Below are positions 13,549 to 25,100 of a stretch of DNA of 64,000 nucleotides, one piece after another. A program made the position numbers and the translations under genes. Origin of the DNA: Ciona intestinalis (Eukaryota > Chordata > Ascidiacea > Phlebobranchia > Cionidae); contig NC_020174.2 of assembly GCF_000224145.3 (NCBI RefSeq), positions 5,496,504 through 5,560,503 of the forward strand, given 5' to 3'. How positions within the stretch are numbered: position 1 is the first letter of the stretch; each line of letters begins with the position of its first letter. The notes below the pieces were generated by a model that was given only the letters and a program-made list of their open reading frames with translations, made no database searches and was not told where the DNA came from.

Positions 13549-13848
13549 ATGCGCTGCTGCTGTTATATAATTTGCAGACACGTGTCTGTTATTCTTATTA
13601 TCACAATATGCGGTTGCTTTCAAGAGGGTCGATCGTCAGCTAAAAACACAAATGTGCTAAAACTACATTATGCACAACAAGTTACTGTAACCGATTCAAT
13701 AAAACAACAAACGTCGGTTGTGGCCACTATGGAAAGATTAAAAAAGCCAACGCTTGGCGATGTTATGTTTCGACATCGTTTACGCCTCGTGTTGTTTGAT
13801 TTGAAAGTTCAAGTACCACCAAATCAAAACAGAATCAAGTTTTATTGA
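13549..13848 (+). CDS. Candidate 99-residue secreted-type ORF
   Basis: Intronless ORF. The N-terminus MRCCCYIICRHVSVILIITI looks like a signal or membrane segment. The rest is polar and ends in Lys-Phe-Tyr. A TATA-like 'aagaatatata' lies about 25 bp upstream. No family is recognised, and no clear polyadenylation signal or codon bias supports it strongly. It lies downstream of the orphan signal-peptide exon at 12571 but is not obviously joined to it. Confidence 0.3.
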   Translation: MRCCCYIICRHVSVILIITICGCFQEGRSSAKNTNVLKLHYAQQVTVTDSIKQQTSVVATMERLKKPTLGDVMFRHRLRLVLFDLKVQVPPNQNRIKFY

Positions 13849-15944
13849 GTTTCAAAGACAGATGCTGCGTTGTATACACAGATGTAATTGTTCCAGCAAC
13901 ACTTGCACAACCTGCATACGATACTTCTCCCACTTTCATTTATCTTAACATTGGGAATATTATTGGCTAAACTAATAGCATGTTTAATACAAAAAAGGCG
14001 TTTCGTAACGCACCCACAAAGCGTATTTAGGCTGATACATGATAATCCTCTATCACGGTAGCTCAGTAGTTGCCTATTACACTGCAACATGTTTTTAAAC
14101 TACGCAACCTAAACCACGAACTTGCTGTTTCGTCCGCTACCTTCCAAGTTAAATGGCGACACCAAAAGCAGTAAACTCGGTAACATCAGTTTACAGGCCA
14201 AGTTAAAAGAAACTGAAATTTGTCTAGCATATACTAATTATTTTACGAACGACTATCAACAGCTAGAAGTATATATTCTATACAAGTAAAGTATTTAAAA
14301 CGTAATATGCAACACTACGGCGCGTATAACACCTTATCTACAGCTGTACATTCTTGATATATTGAGTTTTATTAATTGGTAGCTTATTACCTAACTGCTT
14401 TATTAAGTATAACCGGTTGACTAAGTAACTTTAACTTTGATAGTTCGCATTAGCACCACTACAGTATAGCATCTCTGCTCGTTTGACCGAGCTTTACAAA
14501 CAAAACAAGTTTAAGTGCGTTGCGTTCAATTAAAGGAAGCTCGTACTTAGTGTTTTAGCATATTTTAATACACTATTTTGAATTTGTTAATTATCTATTT
14601 ATAGACTGTCATGTGTCTGATTTCAAAGCTGTAACTATAAAGGTGTATCTGCCAAAAACGTGGCTGTCACGCCCCTATTTATCAACTCATAAGGATCGGA
14701 AAAAATGTGAGCAACACGAATAAGCAAAAATAGAGTTTCAGGCAGAAAACGGTGAATCCGCACGATTTAAATAGAGACAATAATAACCTACCGAGGTAAA
14801 GTCAAAATGACGTAATCTTGTAAGAAAATCCGAAGTTGTTTGGTGAAACCGACACGTCATGCCAAATTGACAGATTACAAACAGAAGGATGCTGCGAGCA
14901 TCAAAAGCAATGCTGTTTATGGATTGTATGGAAGTGACATAAAGTCTTCCTTCCGTAGTAACATATTTGGCCAAATCTCAACTAAACTTTTTAAACGTCT
15001 TAATAAATTGTTTTAATAAATGTTTTATTTTAAACTTCACAATATTTGCGTTGAAGACATTCCTTTTTATACGCAAATATCTTATTTAATCTTTTGTGTA
15101 AATTTACATTGACAGTGCCTTTGCTATCATGTAAGTTCGAACGTAAACAAAAACTACAAGAGATCGTTAGGCTGTAACCTAAACAGCCAGGGTCGGAGAA
15201 TGCTGTATAAAACAAACAAAACCTGAGCTTTGGTTAGAACACTGCATGGAAATCAGGCTACAGGCTATTTCTTGGGAAACGAATTTAATCGCACTGTAAA
15301 GGAATGAATGTAACTTGTGTATCCTCACGTGGTGGCAATGGTCGTTACAGCACAAGCACTCGTTTCATGCACCTTGTGCCCGCTTGCGAGTTACCACTTA
15401 CACAACTTTGCGAGTTGTTGCGAGTGATTCTTTAAATGATAGACAACACAACACTTGTAGCTGCTTCTTTTCTAATGTGTTCCAGTTCTTATATCACGAC
15501 ATTTATTGCACTTTTTACAGTCGAGTAAGTGCTGGTAGCTACATGATAATTACGGAAGCATATTTACAGAACGCTACGAACATATAAATGGAATTCTATG
15601 GCACGCATTGATAAAGAAATACTTTTATATTAAATCGCAGTATTGAAAGAAATGCCTCATTTTTATCACAAGAAGAACAAACCTGGAACCGTCTGTTTAA
15701 ACTGCCTTACCATGTAGGAGGAATAGCACCGTAATTCTAAATGCTGTACCAATGTTGCTGATTACATAAAGAAGAAATAATAGAACCATACCAAACAGAC
15801 TAATAATGTACCTACTACGGCCTAAGAGTTATGCACAACAACTGACACGTATTTGCTGTCAATTGCAATTCAGGGATTGATCGATTATAAATAAGAAATA
15901 TAGAAATTTTGTTGCTTCAAATTGAATAAGATTAACCAGAGACA
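13849..15944. other. Intergenic stretch, no supported gene
   Basis: AT-rich DNA 3' of CACFD1. Apart from a SINE copy at about 15305-15440, I see nothing in it. Confidence 0.5.
15305..15440 (-). mobile_element. tRNA-derived SINE fragment
   Basis: Reverse-oriented body of the SINE family: 'gaatgtaactt', 'tatcctcacgtggtgg', 'cttgcgagttaccac'. The tRNA-like head is missing. Confidence 0.7.
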
Positions 15945-17975
15945 TTATGACCCAGGTTCATTTTCAAATTTTTCAAAACCTCCGCCAGCATTTGCCAACA
16001 TTTCATTGCGGTCAGCTCTGTAAAAATAAACAAAAAAAAAGTTTTTTTTTCAATGTAAAGTAATACGAAACACATTATAATTCTAGCAACTAGTCAATGA
16101 ATTTTTAGCCCTAGAAGAAAAATTCAAGTCATAAAAAAAACTTAACATACAAACCTTCAAGATATAAAATAAATCACAAACATGTTTTAATATAAAGTTA
16201 ACAGTTCCTGATGAAATCTCAACATTTAGTAGTTAAAAAAACAATAAAATTTACACCTATGTATTATGCCTGGTAACAACAACAGGAGCATGAGAATATG
16301 CATTGAATGTAATTATTCTACTAGACTTACTTCTTTCCCAATGACATCAAGCCATATATAACTCCAGCTGCAAATGGGCAAACACAGCCTAATATAGTGG
16401 CAATTGACCGACACAGTGCAACTGGCAGTATTGAAAATCTGAAATGGCAATAGATTGTCTAATCAGGTACTGCAAACAAAAAATAAACAAACGAAACCCC
16501 TAGATAAATGTAACAAATGTAATAATATATAATATTATTATTACCCAATGTAGAGCAGTCCTTTTTGCCAGTATTGTCTCTTTTCGACCCAGTTTGAAAT
16601 TGGCTGAGTAATTTCACAAAATGCACAGCAGATTGGAGCTTCAAACATCAACAAAATGAAACTGTTCAATCTGCCAAAAGAACATTAAAGTTTTGTGTGG
16701 CAACATTTTAAACATAACTATTGAAATGGATTAACAAATTACAAAGGTGAATGCAAAATGAATTTCAGCACGAGTTATTGATTATTTTATCCCTTAATAG
16801 CAGCAACCTTGGGCTTGAGTATTGATTGAATTTGGAAATGGTGCTGTGAATGAGATTAAGAACAGCATTGAGTCTTTTTCTCTACATCTATATGTATTGC
16901 ATATTTGCATAAGTAATAAGTTCTATTACATTACAATACTATACACATTCATTTTAAATTGCATATATAGTTCGGCCACAATTCCAGGTTCTTGGTAGAA
17001 CAAAAGTTGCATACATTATTTTTCAATAGGCTGTAGATAACTACAAATGAACTATACACATACATTCTGATACAAATAGTGGATGCCAACAAATACATTA
17101 ATATATTCAGTTTCTTACATCATTAAAACAGCTGCTGTTATGCACAATCCATCCAAACCAAAGGTACCAGAAAGAAAAGTGGTTATTGCACATATCGCGC
17201 AGACTGAAAAGAAATATGGTTATGTGAACCTAGTTTATACGAATCTATATTAAAAGAATGAAACCTATTTAAACTCGTATGTAGTGCAACACGCGATCGT
17301 TGTGGCATACATAGGGTGGCAAAAAACATATAGGCCTATTTTGCATTGGGCATTATTTAATACAGTCTGAAACAAAAAAAATGTTAAGATAAAGTATGTA
17401 TTTTGTTTGTTACACATAGTATAATAAGGTTTGTTTTAAAACTGAATGTTCCAGTTATATAAAGGGACGAAACATGAACGACTGTTTTACATGATAACAT
17501 TTAGTTTTTGTAAAGTGCTATTGAATGAATGAGTCATTAATGTAACTTACTTTATCCTCGCGTGGCAAGAAAAGGACAGTTGTTATAACACGGGTGTTCA
17601 TATATTCATATACACCTCACGCCAGCTTACGAGTTACCACGTATCTTACTTTAATACTTTGTTGGTAAATATTGTTGGCTACTTAGGACATACAGTGGTG
17701 CTAGTGAGAATCTCCCCCCTCACCATATTTGTTAACCACTAAAGGGTTAGCTGTTGATGGTTAGGGGGTTAGTGGTTAGTGGTTATAGGGGTTAGGGGTT
17801 AGTGTTTAGTGGTTACTGGTTAGGGGTTAGGGCAAGGTATCACTCAATGTATAAATATACAGAACTTACTGATTGCTGCTACAACCCCAACTCCTCGTGC
17901 GAACAATTTACACCACCATGTTATTCCATCGCCTTTGTTTCTCTCTTGCGACTCGACGTCAGGGGTATTTACCAT
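15945..17975 (-). CDS. CACFD1: Calcium channel flower domain protein
   Basis: Five exons: 17975-17870, 17203-17119, 16670-16545, 16438-16331 and 16017-15945. All phases close, encoding about 165 residues, close to the usual length of flower proteins. The N-terminus carries DGITWWCKLFARGVGV, matching the TWW...L segment of vertebrate CACFD1. The central signature is LNSFILLMFEAPICCAF, where the family has an Asn-Ala-Phe-Ile-Leu-Leu motif followed by an acidic residue and Ala-Pro. The C-terminal membrane segment ends in AGVIYGLMSLGKK. Three to four hydrophobic membrane segments are visible. Flower proteins are vesicle-associated four-pass membrane proteins linked to calcium entry, endocytosis and cell competition. 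Intron 1 carries a SINE copy and the telomere-like MITE fragment. Confidence 0.95.
17525..17645 (-). mobile_element. tRNA-derived SINE fragment
   Basis: In CACFD1 intron 1. Shows the family phrases 'gtaacttactttatcctcgc', 'ttataacacgggtgttc' and 'cagcttacgagttaccacgt'. Confidence 0.85.
17697..17835. mobile_element. Telomere-like mini-MITE fragment
   Basis: Begins with the end ggtgctagtgagaatc shared with the intact element at 24902. A run of imperfect 'ggttagtggttaggggtta' units follows. No right terminal repeat is visible, so it appears truncated. It lies in CACFD1 intron 1. Confidence 0.65.
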
Positions 17976-18285
17976 CGTATAAGTATATATTTACGATAAG
18001 AAGACAATATTCTTAAATCCTATGAAACAGTCCAAGGTGCTTTGGTATTTATATATAGTTTTCTTTGATATAAATCATAAGACTACAGTCATGTGACCAC
18101 TATTCACAAAGATGTAAACTTCAGAACAAATAACTGAATTTACCGAAGATGTTTTTGACCAATCGACCGGTGTTTTCGACAATAAACACAACACGGTGTT
18201 TTGTTTTGGGGAGTTCAAAAATATTTTTACAAAGCAATTTCAGTGCTATTTTATTAGTTATATATAAAGTCACACAAAAATAGTT

Positions 18286-21067
18286 TTAACCAACGTCTTG
18301 GCAGGTAGCATAGCCAGGAGTAAACTCGACAATCAGTTCATAACTGTGTTCAGATTCAGGGGAAAGATCGCCACAGTATATCTGTTCATGCTGCTGATTT
18401 GCGTATTCGCTTGAGCGCTCGACACACAGACTTTGGGTCGCTGATTCATAAACTGCACCCGTGTAGCCATATGAACTGTTGTCCAATGAAAGGCCAGAAA
18501 AGGTGGATTCGGTAAAATAACTGGATGCACTGTCATTTGGTGTGTTTGGTATCGTTGCTTTCTTTCTCTTCTTACTGTAAAAACGAAAGGCCCATGCTAA
18601 AACAATTATGCTGCACATGATACCAGCAATAGCGAGTATATGAATTAAGATGCTGTTATTTGTTTGGTGGCTGGAAACAGGATCTGTCCGTTTTTCAAAT
18701 GCAATGGGTGTGGGAATTCTATCAACCTCTAGAATCGGTGACTTGTTTAAACTTGACGTGAAAATTTGGGGTTGCTGCGTTGATGCTACGGAGTTTGGGG
18801 CGCATGTTGAAACCTCGACAGGTTGAATGGTAGCAGAGGAACTTTGAGGTGATGTTAACTGGTGAGTGGTTTCTTGTGGAAGCGAATTAGACAAAGAAAC
18901 TGGTTTAGACACGCGAAACGGAGTCACTTCCGTCAGATTTGGTGTTGTTTCGTAGCTTTCTCTGTTTGTAGCAACGGTTGTCGCTTCTAAGTCAGCAAAT
19001 GAAAGACAAGTTAAGGTTTTTCCTTTCTCGTTGATCGGGTTTTCGCAAACCAAGTTCAAATCGTTAGCAAGTGTTCGGTTTTTGTCGTCGGTGGAAAGTT
19101 CTTTCACAAAATTCTGAATGAAATATTTTGGTTTACCAACTTTGAAAGTTGGTCAAATATCTATACAGTTTAAACTCACCCAAAAACTGTAAATGCTGGT
19201 GTCGCATATCCATGGGTTGTATTGAAGGTCTACGGTTGTGGAAAAGTTGTTCTGGATCATGTGTGTGAACCAAGACAGGTCAGGTCTCTGTAATAAGTTG
19301 TGATTTAGACGTAGATCCCGTAGGTTTCTGTATAAATGAAAAAGAAAAATGTACGATTAAAACGTATATGCTTATTTGCATGTAACTATTTTAAACATTA
19401 CTGGGCTCGTCTAAATGGAAACAAACTTCTGAGTGATAAAGTTCTGTGGGGTAGTATGGGACACCGTTAGCAAAAATTATCCAAATAATGTTTTAAACAT
19501 TTAAAAACGGTCTGTATAAGTCATGAGAATACAGTTTTAAAATTCTTTGGGTGTTATTTGTTTACTTGCAAATGGGACAATAGAGGGAGAAAAAAGAGAA
19601 AATAGATTAAAAAGATGTCCTATCTTACCCCAATATACTATATATTACACACCAGACTACGTACTTCAATAAAGAAAACAAAGATGCTGGGATAGTTTTT
19701 AAGTGATTTTGACCAAGATCCAGTTTTTGCAAGTTAGAAAAGCTATCAAAGACGCCTGGATTAATTGCATGAAGGCTCGTGTTTCTTAGATTGAGTTCCC
19801 TGGAACGCATTGTATGTTTAGATCAGATGCCTTAGGATTAACAAATGTAATCTGTTTGTTACCTACCTTAGTTTGGGAAGAGTTAACGACATTCGCATTA
19901 TTGTGATCAACCGGTTGTTAGACAGATATAGACGCTCTAGATTTGGGAAAGAGTGTTGTGCCTGAAGTAATACCAGAGAAGTTAAATGGTTGTTGCTTAG
20001 ATCAAGTGATTTAAGATGTATGCTCTTGGGCAACAACCCCCACTGAAAGAAATTCAATCTGTTTCGGCTCAGGTTTAAATGTTGAAGTGGCGGTAGATTT
20101 TGTAAAACAGTATTGGGAAAATGGCTCATTCGATTACCAGACAGATCGAGACTGCGTAAGTCGGGAACCGCTGAAATAAAACATTGTTAAGAAATCTGTT
20201 CTATACGGTGTGAATCCCATCACTTACATGTTATCGTAAATTTAATGAGACAACGTATATTGACTCTGTAAAAACGAAAGCTTAAAGCTTCGAAGCAAGC
20301 TGTAGGACCAGGCTCGTAAAGATTCGGGTATAATGTGACGTTGCATTTCATTCCGGTACCGATACATTTGCAGCTAAATTAAAACGAGATCAGGGGTATA
20401 AGAGAACAAGAAATAAAATACAAAATGGGTTTGAAAAACATTTAGTTATGAGCCCTGTTTCGCTCGCGCTTCGTTGCACTCCAATGAAACTGTTCTACAT
20501 ATACGTCTGAGCGACGCTATGGCATAATGGTTAACACGCCAGTCTCTTAGCACAGAGTTAACAGGCTCCATTGTCAGAGCAATACATTATAGAAAAACTC
20601 AAAATACTAATTACCTACAAAGTAACAATAGTGATGAATTTCGGATGTGCACAAGGTATAGTAGGATGGGGAAGACGGGACACCCTTATCCAAATCTGAT
20701 TGTGTTTTACACAAACAACAACGGTCTGAGGATACGGTTTTATAATTTTTTGAATGTTTTTTTTGTTGTCTACCAGATGAAACGAGAAAATAGTATAAAA
20801 AAGTGACCCATCTCCCTCCACACTTCTATATGTGAACACGGCCTACTAGAGATATCACTAGAGATATCTCTAGTAGGCCGTGATGTGAAACAGAACACTC
20901 GTGTTATAACGACCTTCGTTGCCCCGCCACGCGAGGGTAAACACACCCATTCTCCCAACTTACCTTTGATAGCAACGCTCGTCGTCGTATCGCCACCGAA
21001 GGCTACCGCGAGACCGTTCTGTTGAAACTAAGAGCACCAGCAACAAATAAACGAACAGATGTTCCAT
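18286..21067 (-). CDS. Leucine-rich-repeat single-pass membrane receptor
   Basis: Six exons: 21067-20964, 20373-20228, 20170-19867, 19799-19665, 19327-19180 and 19113-18286. Phases close; about 554 residues. Order: signal peptide (MEHLFVYLLLVLLVS), Cys-rich N-cap (ERCYQ...CKCIGTGMKC), at least six LRRs (LRSLDLSGNRM, LQHLNLSRNRL, LKSLDLSNNHL, LERLYLSNNRL, LQKLDLGQNHL, LRDLRLNHNLL), C-cap (NPWICDTSIYSFW...VCENP), and a Ser/Thr-rich stalk. A transmembrane helix follows at about residues 435-458 (ILIHILAIAGIMCSIIVLAW), then a tail of about 95 residues with at least eight tyrosines, including SEYANQQ (a YxN-type site). It resembles LRR adhesion or signalling receptors in layout, but I cannot name an orthologue. 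Phosphotyrosine signalling is inference. Confidence 0.92.
19442..19642. mobile_element. TA-MITE copy
   Basis: Intronic copy in the LRR receptor gene. The ends 'gtggggtagtatgggacacc' and 'gatgtcctatcttaccccaa' are diverged inverted repeats. Confidence 0.85.
20657..20832. mobile_element. TA-MITE copy nested in a SINE
   Basis: Left end tagtaggatggggaagacgg, right end 'cccatctccctccacacttc'. The core has 'gaggatacggttttataatt'. Confidence 0.88.
20837..20882. repeat. Perfect 20-bp inverted repeat
   Basis: The left arm cacggcctactagagatatc (20837-20856) is the exact reverse complement of 20863-20882, with a 6-base loop. The unit actagagatatc is also repeated head to tail inside it. Confidence 0.95.
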
Positions 21068-21149
21068 GTTTCAGCCCCTCTTTACAATATACTTTGTAGA
21101 GAAAATTCAAACTTTGACGATTGAATAGATTACTTTATAATAATACCTA

Positions 21150-21372
21150 ATACCGTCGTGGCTAAGTGGTTAGCGCGCCTGACTCTAACCCAGAGGTCAT
21201 TGGTTCAAAGCTGGATGCTGTAACATTGTGGGNNNNNNNNNNNNNNNNNNNNNNNNNNNNNNNNNNNNNNNNNNNNNNNNNNCACCCACAAAGTAACATA
21301 CACACACCCGTGTTATAACGACTCTCGTTTTCCGGCCACGCGAGGATAAAGTAAGTTACATACATACATATA
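21150..21372 (+). mobile_element. tRNA-derived SINE, full head, gap inside
   Basis: The head has Pol III promoter-like boxes: 'gtggctaagtggttagcgcg' (box A) and 'attggttcaaagctgg' (box B). After an assembly gap it continues with the standard body ('cacccacaaagtaacata', 'cacgcgaggataaagtaagt') and ends in a (CATA)n tail. This copy fixes the orientation of the family. Confidence 0.9.
21233..21282. other. Assembly gap (50 N)
   Basis: Run of 50 N inside a SINE. The round length suggests a gap of nominal size. Confidence 0.99.
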
Positions 21373-22106
21373 ATACCATCTTTGCAGAAACTGACAATTT
21401 AACACCGCTGTATCTAGTCAAGTTGGTCCTTATTCTAATTTAACAAAATCAAGACCTTACTGTCTTACTTACCCTCAGAATGATAAGGCATATCGACTGA
21501 GAACGAACGTGCTTAACGTCTATAATAAGTTGTAAACTATAGACATTAAGCAGAATGAAAAAGCAAACCGCCAACTGTTTTTTTTCTCGATACTCTGACA
21601 AGCGATCGTTTTATGACTTCCCTTTTCCAAAAGCGGAACTCTGGCAATTCTACCGCGACCAAAACAACCGCTTTAAACCCACCTTGTACTCGAACAATAA
21701 CAATAGGAAAGTCAATGTACGTTAAACCGCTATTTATTCATAGCGAATTCAGCCGGCGTGCGTACAGTTATCCTATTTCTTAATACAATGAAACTGCATT
21801 TTTAAATTCCACCTATATCGAATTACGTACTAAATAACAAAATCAAAGTCATTGCACCCATAAAAAAGGTTTCTGAAAATAGGAAGAAGTATTTACTATA
21901 GCAATACTATAGGTGCCACTACTGAGATATGATACAATTTTTGGCATTTAAGTTTTTGTTGCTTTTTGACCATCAATCAATGGCATCTTTCAATATATTT
22001 AGAGGGTGGTCAATTCTGGTATATCCTGTATAATGTTGCACATACAATACCACTATACCAAATAACATGTTTGGAGCTTGGTGTTATTAAAATGAATGAG
22101 ATTTCA

Positions 22107-25100
22107 TTAAAAGGTAGGAAGTTGTGAGACTGGAATATGAAAATTGAAATCTTCTGGAAAGAGATCTTTGGCCCGAGGATGCATCAGTTTATACGACTGA
22201 CGTATTGTCACTTCTGCTACTCCTGCTATTTCACTGATCTCTGAAATTAACAGAAATTATTGAAACATATTACCAAAGGCCTTTAGGTTAACATCTACTA
22301 GCCGAACCATTGAATGGATAAATCAAACTTATATATCCTCACATGGTGGGGGAAACTATCTTTATGTTTTCTGTTTTATTTTTCAAATACCTTTTGCCCG
22401 CTTACAGACCTTGCACAAGAAAACATCTGGTGAAAATGATAGCAGCGAAAGGCCTTGAACCCATAACCTCTGGGCTAACAGCAGGTGCAATAACCACTGT
22501 GACACACATTGCTGGACTTACCTTTCTGTGATCGTTTTTCCTTGGACGCCTGTGAAGCCATGTAGATAGCAGCAGCAGCAACTGATATTGGACTTCTACC
22601 TGCCACCAGATCTTTCTCTACAGCTTTCCTAGCAATGTATGTGGCTCCTCTTTGCACGTAAGGCGGCAGATTCAAGTTGGAACAGAAACGCGACTGGAAA
22701 AATGTTAAGGTATTGCTATGAATGAATGAAATTACTTATTTATCCTCACACAACTGGTGTTCTGCTTCACACGTCCCGTACACGCTTACAAGTGATCACA
22801 TAGCTTTGTGGGTTTAATTTTTAAGGATTTTTTTATTGTAATGTTTGGCCTATGATTAAAACACTGAGGAACACTGGATTGGAGGAATTGCCCTTAAGTG
22901 TTTTGCTCAAGAAAACGTCAGCTCCCAATGGGAGCATTGTGAAGTATTTAGTTATTCAAAGTCATATGTTACCATAAAGTCTCCAGATGTTATAACTTCC
23001 ACATTTGTCTCCAGATTTTTTACAATTAGCTTAAAAGATCTTCCGATTTCTTTTTTTGAGATTCGTGAAATAGCACAAATCTGGAATTACAAGGTAAAGG
23101 TAAAAAGACATCAGTAGTTTCTTGATCATGCAGTAAGACAATATCAGTTTAGCAGCAGTAGCAGGTGTTTTTATATTAGTTGAAATATAGCAGTTTTGCA
23201 TATAACAATTCCCATTTAAATACTGGAGACTGGAGTTCAAACTAATGTAAATAAAGGTACAGCCACCAACAATATTGTGAATTTGAGTACTATTTGATTA
23301 AACTTTAAATAAAATTAATTGAACTGACCTCTTTAAAGGTTCGTGGTACCCCTTCTTGTCTACACGCGATGTACAAACATGCAGCAGAGATTGCGTCATT
23401 TGCTCGACCTCTTAAACTTTTAGAATCATACACTTGCTTGAACAGTTTGTTTGAACGATCCTGGGAAATTCATGCTCGTAAAATTCTTGTAATAAATATT
23501 CAAATTAAGTCATATGTTTACTCTTGCCGAATAAACCTCTTAAATATTTATAACTTAAACCGTAAAAACCTTTTCTAAACTTAAACAAACTTTTTATTCA
23601 AACATATACTGTTGATGTCATTTATCAAAACAAACACTTTTTACAAAATTACCAAAAACTGCACCAAGGAAAAAATGTTCATACCACAATATTTTTTGGC
23701 AGACTTATTCTATCAGCCATTGATGATATTTCCCGAAAAGCATGGATCAGGACACGATCGCTGTTGTTCATTGTTTTACGATTAGAAAACTGGGAGAAAC
23801 CTGTGAAAGTACAACAAGATAATAGTTGAGTTTGTTTAGACATAATAACCTGTTTAACTTAGCTATCTTCCCATAATTCTGCTCTCATTTTTAATAATAA
23901 ATAATTATAATTATATAACTTTCGATTTGCTATCATTTTGGTTAAATCAAATAAAATTATGAACAATATAATGGAACAATTTGTTTACATTGCCAAAAGT
24001 TAGATTGTAAATATATAATAAAAATTTGCATTATTAGGCACAAAATAAAAACCCAGCAATGCTTACCATTATCATTAGAAGAACCTGGTGGTCCAGATGG
24101 TCGCTCAATAATTGTGGATAAATCACTTCCAGACAATAATGGGTTTTGTGAATCTCCAACACGAGACATATCCTGGTAATTTAAACCATATATTAACGGA
24201 AAAAAAGTGAAAAAATAATGTACATATACTTGCAGCTGCATATGTTGCTTTATTTAGTTTTAGTTTACCGTCTATAAAGTAAAAAGTAATCGTTAAAAAA
24301 GCTTAAGATATGGTATGTATATATTTAATTAAAAAATATTACAGTTCTGTTTTAATAAAGATATCTACTCAATTCTCTCATGCAAATGTTTACTTTTGAA
24401 TCTTTGTCATTTGAAAATGTTCTCCATTCTGATCCAACATCAATTGTCCTGTCTCCAACCACGAGCCCACATTCAGGACAAATCATATCGCCAGCGCGAT
24501 AATCTTCAACCAGAGCTGCGTCTGGATGCTGAGGGCAGTGGATCTGGTGAAGGTAGTTCCTGTGGAAAGTGGAATAGTGTAACACTGTGTAAGATCACCC
24601 ACAAAGTAACATACTTGGTAACTCGTAAGCTGGCGCGAGGTGCACACCCGTGTTATAACAACTGTCGTTTTCCGGCCACGCGAGGATAAAGTAAGTTACA
24701 TTCATTCATTCATTCATTCAAGATTGGAAAGTTTGTGTTTTCCGAAGAAATTTTTTCACATTTAATTGTTTATGAATAGTTGCATATTTTGGAAAATTTT
24801 AGTTAGGGTTTAGTGGTTATGGGTAAGCAGTTAGGGGTTAAAAGATAACGTAGGGAAAGGATTCTTCACCCGCACCTGGTAATAGTAACACTATATAAAT
24901 TGGTGCTAGTGAAGAATCCCCTAGGTTAGGTGTTGATGGTTAGGGGGTTAGTGGTTATAGGGGTTAGTGGTTAGCAAATAAAGTGGAGGAAAGACTCTTC
25001 ACTAGCACCTATAAATTTGTATATCAGTTTATTACCAATGGCGACGCAGCAAAAATATAACTGTTTTTACACAAAAACTAAATTAGTTTGGAACAAATAA

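Larger units (their letters stand above)
20508..20960 (+). mobile_element. SINE interrupted by a MITE and a palindrome
   Basis: A degenerate tRNA-like head (ggcataatggttaacacgcc, 20521-20540) and the phrase 'acctacaaagtaaca' start the element. The tail half, 'ttataacgaccttcgttgcc' to 'cgcgagggta', resumes after 20883. A TA-MITE (20657-20832) and a perfect hairpin (20837-20882) sit between the halves. It lies in an intron of the LRR receptor gene. Confidence 0.7.

Noticed and set aside
17755-17835. Possible interstitial telomere from chromosome fusion
   Set aside because: The run is imperfect and is attached to the end of a dispersed mini-MITE that also occurs intact at 24902.
20513-20590. 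A tRNA gene
   Set aside because: Box A-like sequence is present, but arms do not pair and box B is broken. It is the head of a SINE.
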